Below are positions 57,773 through 64,000 of a stretch of 64,000 nt of DNA, piece by piece. Positions within the stretch are counted from its first letter, which is position 1. Every line of letters starts with the position of its first letter. Made by a program: the position numbers and the translations under genes. The notes below the pieces were generated by a model. It searched no databases, had not been told where the DNA came from, and was given only the letters and a program-made list of their open reading frames with translations. The stretch comes from Aspidapion aeneum (lineage: Eukaryota; Arthropoda; Insecta; Coleoptera; Brentidae). The stretch spans positions 4,541,477 through 4,605,476 of the forward strand of contig OY755045.1 of assembly GCA_963576565.1 (NCBI GenBank), read 5' to 3'.

Positions 57773-58350
57773 ATGTCTGTCTGTCTGTCTGTATGTCTGT
57801 AACGACCAACGCGCATAACTCAAAAACCGCTTGGCCGATTTCAATGAAATTTGATACCTAGGCTGGGTCTTGGGTCGAGATGGTCCCATTTAAAAATGAA
57901 CAAAATCCACCGAACACAAACCAAATAAAAGGGTGGGGATAGATTTCAAAAATTAGAGTTTATATGAAAATATGGCGTGTGTGATATCAAACGAAAGGTA
58001 ATTGAGTCTGGAGTTAAACAAAATACATTTTAATTTATTTTAAAAAAAGGGTGGGAGTATATTTCAAAAATTAGAGTTTAAGTGAAAATATGGCGTGTGT
58101 GATATCAAACGAAAGGTAATTGAGTCCGGAGTTTAACAAAATACATTTTAGTTTTTGTTTTTTTTTTAAGGGTGGGGGTGGATTTCAAAAATTTGAGTTA
58201 AAACATGGCTTGTGTGGTATCAAACAAAAGGTAATTTAGTGTGGTGTTGAATAAAATATATTTCAGTTTTTAGTTATATTAGCTCACACGTACACTATAA
58301 CTATAGTACCTAGTGTGAGCTTAGGGGCCCATATATTGGCAGAGTATTTT
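57549..58350 (+). mobile_element. Helentron-like non-autonomous element, copy E
   Basis: A complete copy with 5' hairpin, a CTGT tract of about 110 bp (57691-57799), AACGACCAACGCGCATAAC, core, three internal repeats, 3' hairpin and GGCAGAGTATTTTT. Very close to copy C by eye. Confidence 0.75.
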
Positions 58351-58769
58351 TCTCAGGTGTGTAATACACCAGAATATGCCTCTTATATTTGGAGTTCTCT
58401 GGACAAAAGGGGGGCAATTACCCCCTGTGCTCCCCTGGGACCGCCACTGATAAGTTACCCACTAAAAAACAGCCTCTTGTGTAAATTAGAATCCGTCTAG
58501 ACTTGCTAAAGATCGTCAAATTTTCAAAAGTTCATTGATTTTCAAATGCTCGCTCAAGGTTAGTCTTTATGCATTATTAATCAAGGTTTCAACATAAGCT
58601 GTCACCTTGTCACTATATACAGGGTGATTCATTCCCTATGAATTATCTTAAACTTCGATTTTTACCTTCCTATAGACCGCGCAGCATTGGCTCGAGAAAT
58701 TATTGTTTTCGATGCAAAAAAAATGAGATAACTCTGAAAATGTGTTGTTTTTATGTTATTGAACCTATT

Positions 58770-59355
58770 TTAGGTATTGAGTATAAATACTTAGGTCTAA
58801 AAATTACAGCTGACGGAATACTAGACAAAGCTATAAAAGATCGAAACGTACAAGGAAGAAAAGCAATAACTTTATTAAATGGAATAATTTGGGACGAAAG
58901 TATATCAAAACATAACAAAAAGCCTATACATAACACCCTTGTAAAAAGTATTATTTACATACGGCTCAGAAGTATGGCCAATCAATGATAGAACAGAAAA
59001 AATGCTTTCCGCTACGGAGATGGACTATTGGAGATGAGCAGCAGGGAAATCAAAAAGAGGAAGAGTTACAAATCAAAGAATAAGAGAAATTATGACTGTG
59101 GGTGAACGTACTTTAGTGGATGATATAAGAACAAAACAACTGGTGTGGTACGGACATGTACAAAGAATGAATGATGAAAGACTACCTAAACAAATACTAC
59201 AATGGAAACCAACTGGCCGAAGAAAACGAGGACGGCCAAGGAGAAGCTGGAGAGAAGGAATAGACGGCGAAATAAGAATAAGAGGCCTAGATAATGAATT
59301 ATGGACAAACAGAAACGAGTGGAGATTGGGTATCGGAAAACGTAGAACGTTGTGA
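58770..59355 (+). pseudogene. LINE C-terminal region, a different subfamily
   Basis: Plus strand: GIEYKYLGLKITADGILDKA and GRKAITLLNGIIWDESI, a frameshift near 58970, then VWYGHVQRMNDERLPKQILQ, WKPTGRRKRGRPRRSW and WRLGIGKRRTL to a stop at 59355. The motif order matches the C-terminus of the other LINEs, but the sequence differs enough to be a separate subfamily. The final 264 bases remain open. Opposing minus-strand frames are shadows. Confidence 0.75.
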
Positions 59356-59392
59356 AACCGATAAATATATATTTTAGCAATCTCTATATGTA

Positions 59393-61367
59393 GGGGAAAG
59401 AGGAGCAAAATGGGATACTTAATTTTATAGCCTAATTTCTCCTATTAAATTATCACCATTGCGTTGGTCATTTGGACTTTAGTTGGCTAGATATGTTACT
59501 CTATTGATTCTAATTTTCAGTTTCAGCGATTTATTCCGTCATATTTTTATTTTTATTTTTATTTTTATTTTTATTTTTATTTTTATTTTTATTTTTATTT
59601 TTATTTTTATTTTTATTTTTATTTTTATTTTTATTTTTATTTTTATTTTTATTTTTATTTTTATTTTTATTTTTATTTTTATTTTTATTTTTATTTTTAT
59701 TTTTATTTTTATTTTTATTTTTATTTTTATTTTTATTTTTATTTTTATTTTTATTTTTATTTTTATTTTTATTTTTATTTTTATTTTTATTTTTATTTTT
59801 ATTTTTATTTTTATTTTTATTTTTATTTTTATTTTTATTTTTATTTTTATTTTTATTTTTATTTTTATTTTTATTTTTATTTTTATTTTTATTTTTATTT
59901 TTATTTTTATTTTTATTTTTATTTTTATTTTTATTTTTATTTTTATTTTTATTTTTATTTTTATTTTTATTTTTATTTTTATTTTTATTTTTATTTTTAT
60001 TTTTATTTTTATTTTTATTTTTATTTTTATTTTTATTTTTATTTTTATTTTTATTTTTATTTTTATTTTTATTTTTATTTTTATTTTTATTTTTATTTTT
60101 ATTTTTATTTTTATTTTTATTTTTATTTTTATTTTTATTTTTATTTTTATTTTTATTTTTATTTTTATTTTTATTTTTATTTTTATTTTTATTTTTATTT
60201 TTATTTTTATTTTTATTTTTATTTTTATTTTTATTTTTATTTTTATTTTTATTTTTATTTTTATTTTTATTTTTATTTTTATTTTTATTTTTATTTTTAT
60301 TTTTATTTTTATTTTTATTTTTATTTTTATTTTTATTTTTATTTTTATTTTTATTTTTATTTTTATTTTTATTTTTATTTTTATTTTTATTTTTATTTTT
60401 ATTTTTATTTTTATTTTTATTTTTATTTTTATTTTTATTTTTATTTTTATTTTTATTTTTATTTTTATTTTTATTTTTATTTTTATTTTTATTTTTATTT
60501 TTATTTTTATTTTTATTTTTATTTTTATTTTTATTTTTATTTTTATTTTTATTTTTATTTTTATTTTTATTTTTATTTTTATTTTTATTTTTATTTTTAT
60601 TTTTATTTTTATTTTTATAAAAAAAGTTGACTTTGCCCCGCATACGGGGTAAAATAGGGTACCTATATGTGGCGAAACGGGCGGGGCGGTTGTGTAATTG
60701 AGAATCGATATTTTTGTAAGACAAGTTTAATTTATTTAAATACTAACCAAGATTAAAATACTTATGTAAAAAATCAAAAGTTGTATTAAAAAATACATTT
60801 ATAATAATTAAATTTAGTATTTACAAAATTTATAAAGAATTACAGCGACCTGGTCATCACTGTCGACTGTCCTACATGAATTTTTCGTCCATTTTTTGCA
60901 AAGACAACATAAACTTAAACTTTCATTGATAGTAACAAAAAAAATTTTTTTTTTGGGGGCAGTATCGGGTATACATATACCCTAGCAACATTGCTAGGTA
61001 TAACAACGTACTCCGTTTTGCCCACATGAAAAAACCCCGTTTTGCCCCAAACCACCAGTTAAATAAAAAAAAAATGATACACGGGAAACGCGTTTAATTA
61101 TGAATAATACGTAAACCCACTAATTGTTCAATGTAAGCAAAATTTTAAAAAGTTTGTAAAAACTGTACTTACAGTCATAAAATGCGCAAGCTATTTTTAC
61201 AATAAAACGCGCACAACATCACAATGTTGAGCAAAAACCAACTTAAGCTCAATCAATCATATTGCAGAGAGTTGAACCAGTCATGGGGATAAAACATCTG
61301 ATATTGAAAGGTTTTATTCTTAATATCCCGTTTTACCCCCAGACCCCATTTTGCCTTCCTTTTCCCC
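59393..61367. mobile_element. 1975-bp TIR element with 5-bp duplication, holding a huge hexamer array
   Basis: The ends are GGGGAAAGAGGAGCAAAATG and the complement of GGGGAAAAGGAAGGCAAAAT. ATGTA lies directly outside both ends (59388-59392 and 61368-61372). GTTTTGCCCC/GGGGTAAAAC words recur inside (60630-60690, 61010-61050, 61325-61345). The right 200 bp match 15289-15505. The left half is mostly the ATTTTT array. No transposase-like frame was found, so it is non-autonomous. Confidence 0.7.
59543..60618 (+). repeat. (ATTTTT)n array, about 179 copies
   Basis: 1076 bp of perfect ATTTTT hexamer. The 389- and 397-residue frames over it (IF repeats, NK repeats) are artefacts of a period divisible by three with no stop. 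It lies within the TIR element, about 150 bp from its left end. Confidence 0.97.
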
Positions 61368-61428
61368 ATGTATATTTATATAGGTACCTACTTACAAAAC
61401 TTTTCACATTTGTAACTGTGATATAAAG

Positions 61429-61572
61429 ATGGCTTTAGAAAACTTTGCACTTACTTTAGTTACCTATTTTACTACTGCCGTTAGAACTTACACACAATTT
61501 ATTTTAACAGAAAAAGTAATGGAAGAAAGGAATACTTTTAAACAAGAAAAACAATTCATGTTAGCTAGATAA
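61429..61572 (+). CDS. 47-residue open frame, unrecognised
   Basis: The ATG at 61429 is in a fair initiation context (AAAGATGG). It encodes MALENFALTLVTYFTTAVRT and continues YTQFILTEKVMEERNTFKQE before TAA at 61570. The composition is even, with an amphipathic first half and charged second half, and no low complexity. It stands just outside the TIR element and just left of a Tigger-like end, so it is not obviously part of either. Chance cannot be excluded at this length. Confidence 0.25.
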   Translation: MALENFALTLVTYFTTAVRTYTQFILTEKVMEERNTFKQEKQFMLAR

Positions 61573-61578
61573 GAAATA

Positions 61579-62441
61579 CAGTAAAGTTTGCATATAGCGA
61601 ACTCGTTTATAATGAACACTCGCTTATAGCAAACCCCGTTCAAAATACCCAAAAAAAACTTTACTTAGGTATACAATAATATATCTTCTTAGAGTAAACT
61701 CCACGAGTAGTAGATATATGTTTCTTTCAGACCAAAGTGTGGTGGTAGTGACGTCATCATAACAGGTGAACAGTCTGCGTGGTTATTTTGACCATAGCCG
61801 AATAGTGCGAGTAGATTTTTGAGCATAGGCCAATAGTATGAAGGTAATTTTGTATGAGGAGGAGTATGGGCGGGTCTTTTTGAGCATAGGCCAATAGTGT
61901 GAGTGCTTTTTTGACCTTGATATCGAATAGTTGCGAAGGCCATTATCGTTTGTGTACAGAAGCGAACAGTGTGGGTGGTTTCCTTGACTCATAGAGCGCA
62001 TTTAAATCAAGCTTAAAAAGTCTCAATAAAAAATAATTATAAACATTATGAGGTTGTGCAAAAAAAAGATTCATACAAAAAACTTGCCAAAAATTATTTT
62101 TACTTTTGATATGAAATTTGCTAATCATCTACATACGCATTGATTAAAAATAAAATTAGATCTAGAAAATTCAATTATAATAATAGAGAGATAAAAATGC
62201 AACTTTGTATTAAATGATTTTTATTTTAGTGTCCTAATAATGCTTTAAATAACAAATTATTTATCTATACTATACACTGTTATCCTATAGTAACTAAAAT
62301 TTATTGTTTGAATTTAAAATTATCTTACGTTTACGTCGTTGTATGCGAACCTACGTATGCGCCAACCGCAAATAGATTATTTTTATTTTATTTTGAATTT
62401 TGAAGTATACGAGTTCATTATAGAATGATTTCGATATACTG
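61579..62441. mobile_element. Tigger-like element remnant
   Basis: TA then CAGTAAAGTTTGCATATAGC at the left, with ACTCGTTTATAATGAAC inward. The right end is the complement of CAGTATATCGAAATCATTCT, with GAACTCGTATAC inward. The phrases AGCGAAC and AATGAACWC are typical of pogo/Tigger ends. Inside, a diverged unit around GAGCATAGGCCAATAGT occurs about four times (61790-61935). No transposase motif was found. Confidence 0.5.
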
Positions 62442-63121
62442 GGTGTTTCATAACTTTCAGAACCGATGATAGAGGAGGTCATGTCTGATAAAAAAGTTTT
62501 GTATAATGCATGGTTCAAAACTCTTTCTTTCTCGAGATACAGAGCATCAAATTTAGCCATTTTTTAAACTTTTTTGATAATAACTTTTTAAAAAAACGCA
62601 GTAAAAATATGAAATTGGGTAAAGTCATGTATTAGAACAAGAGCAATAAAATGAAATAAAAATTATTAAAAAAAAATTAGTCGGGAAAAAACTACGTTTT
62701 TGGGATAACCTTGTATAAATGCCATATTAAACGCAATGCTTATTTTTATATTTTTTGTTAATAAAAACAAGTCTCTAGTGAGACATAATAATAAAATATT
62801 ATTGATTTTTTTAAAAAGAATAAGTAAAAAATATATTATTTTTTATACATTTTTGGAGGTTATTTTGATAGCCTGTATCTCCTCAACTTGTAATTTTATC
62901 CAAAAAAGGAATTTTTTAATCATAATTAGCTGAGTATTCAGCTGGCTGTGACAAATTTTCTTTTTTTTGTAAAACCTTTTTCCCCCCACTCCTCTAACTT
63001 TAAAAATACTATATCTTAAAAACAGATGTGTGTTGACCTCCACGTTATATAAAGTTTTTTCTCGGAAACAGCCTCCTCTATCACCTGCTGCACTATGGCC
63101 CCTTATTTATGGGACACCCTG
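62439..63121. mobile_element. 683-bp MITE with CAGGGTGT ends and TA flanks
   Basis: CTGGGTGTTTCATAA at the left and the complement of CAGGGTGTCCCATAA at the right, with GATAGAGGAGG following 25-40 bp inward on both sides. TA lies outside each end. The left end overlaps the right end of the Tigger-like remnant by a few bases, so which owns the CTG is uncertain. Confidence 0.6.
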
Positions 63122-63123
63122 TA

Positions 63124-63911
63124 TATAGGAAAATTTTTGTTGAAAATTTAATTCTTCATATGAAAACTGCGTTGCACTAGCTGCTTTGGTTTGCAAAATA
63201 TATATTTTCTTAAAAAAACATTTATATCTTAAACTTTTACGTTACATTTTGGTGGAAATACAATTCCTGATCTAAATTCAAAAACCGCGTTTTGCTAACT
63301 CCTTAATTCTCCATTTTTATTTTTTTATATCTATATTTTAACTTTTAACCCTCTTCTACACGTTTGGAACCCCCACCTCCGTCAAAAACTAAAGATCTTA
63401 TCCGTGGATAAGGGACTGTCCTTAAATTACTCAACCTCTAGGGGGAAGGGGGGTTTGGCCTTGCGTTACACTCAATTTTTTCGTGAAAATGCCTTACGAG
63501 GGGGGTCAAAAATCCTGAATTTTTTCTCTACGTAATTTAAGAACGTTCCGTAAGACCTACAAAATTTTTGTGCCAAATTTGGTTAAAATCAAATTTACAA
63601 TGAAATGTTGTGTTTATTTCAAATTACAATGAAATTTTTTAATCACTCCTCGAAATATTTTCCTGAATACGACCCTGCAGTGGCACACACACACACACAC
63701 ACTCACACTACGTAACTTGTTAAAGGCTGTTTATAATCAATCGGTTGTCTCAAGCTTCGTAAAACAGTAATAAATATTAACTAGCAGGCATCGAACGGTC
63801 TATGGAAACAGACGTTAAAAAACAACTGAATAACAATGGAATAGGTTGTTTTATCCACGTGCCAGAATTGAACAAGCCAGAGCATTGTGATCAAAATGTT
63901 TTTTTTTTGAT
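63124..63911. other. no gene seen; short (CA)n run
   Basis: A (CA)n run of about 25 bp lies at 63682-63706. The rest is AT-rich, with a GGGGGAAGGGGGG patch near 63441 and no coding motif. Confidence 0.45.
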
Positions 63912-63912
63912 A

Positions 63913-64000
63913 CAGGGTGTCCCATGATTAATGAATCAAATTAGAGAAGGAGATTGGGGAGGTCATTACTGTCAAGAAACGTTCGAGAAATAATGAAGTG
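63913..64000. mobile_element. start of a CAGGGTGTCCC MITE, cut by the window end
   Basis: TACAGGGTGTCCCATGATTA matches the end type of the 62439-63121 element. The element continues beyond the window. Confidence 0.4.

Noticed and set aside
59073..59408. 111-residue minus-strand frame
   Set aside because: Antisense of the LINE tail 59092-59355, whose plus-strand reading has clear family motifs.
59483..60724. 389- and 397-residue open frames, the longest in the window
   Set aside because: ATTTTT hexamers translated as IF or NK repeats; not proteins.

Overview
This window looks like non-genic, repeat-saturated DNA from an arthropod nuclear genome. An insect is most likely and a beetle is possible, but the sequence alone does not settle the order. 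It is AT-rich. I found no complete host gene. The content is eukaryotic transposon debris of many classes: LINE reverse transcriptase remnants, a Ty3/gypsy-type Gag remnant, hAT, P-like and pogo/Tigger transposase remnants, many MITEs, and five copies of an element shaped like a non-autonomous Helentron. There is also one large satellite array and several very long microsatellites. Most long open frames are low-complexity readings of tandem repeats.

Layout. 0-12.5 kb: MITEs with TA-type ends, a pogo/Tigger relic with a CENP-B-type helix-turn-helix, a LINE tail, a P-like 5' fragment with a THAP-like first exon broken by an 885-bp TIR element, and a 0.8-kb foldback. 12.5-15.3 kb: AT-rich with nothing recognised. 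15.3-21.4 kb: repeat copies, a LINE with an intact FADD box, the first Helentron-like copy, a hammerhead-ribozyme-like motif and a Gag pseudogene. 21.4-31.4 kb: a 7.8-kb satellite of about 46 units of 169 bp, with an 11-unit higher-order duplication, bracketed by inverted copies of another repeat. The left copy adjoins a tRNA-like sequence. 31.4-40.2 kb: a LINE tail split by a hAT MITE with a perfect 8-bp target duplication, a 10-bp minisatellite element, a (CTGT)167 tract, and a hAT element with an 8-bp duplication that itself carries a TTAA-flanked MITE.

40.2-47.7 kb: a decayed P-like element (THAP-like exon plus a transposase piece reading NEI where DEI is expected), a second P-like fragment split by a ZMYM1-like hAT relic and a foldback MITE, and then a possible single coding exon at 47.7 kb. 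48-64 kb: foldbacks, a 7-bp repeat, a Helentron-like copy carrying a MITE with a TAA duplication (other copies show the empty site), five LINE fragments in both orientations, a 2-kb TIR element holding about 179 copies of ATTTTT, and MITEs to the end.

Nothing here forms a working gene system. The value of the window is its nested insertion history, the satellite structure, the hammerhead-like and tRNA-like motifs, and three short coding-like pieces (8188-8352, 47699-47837, 61429-61572). All family names come from reading motifs by eye. No database search or alignment program was run.
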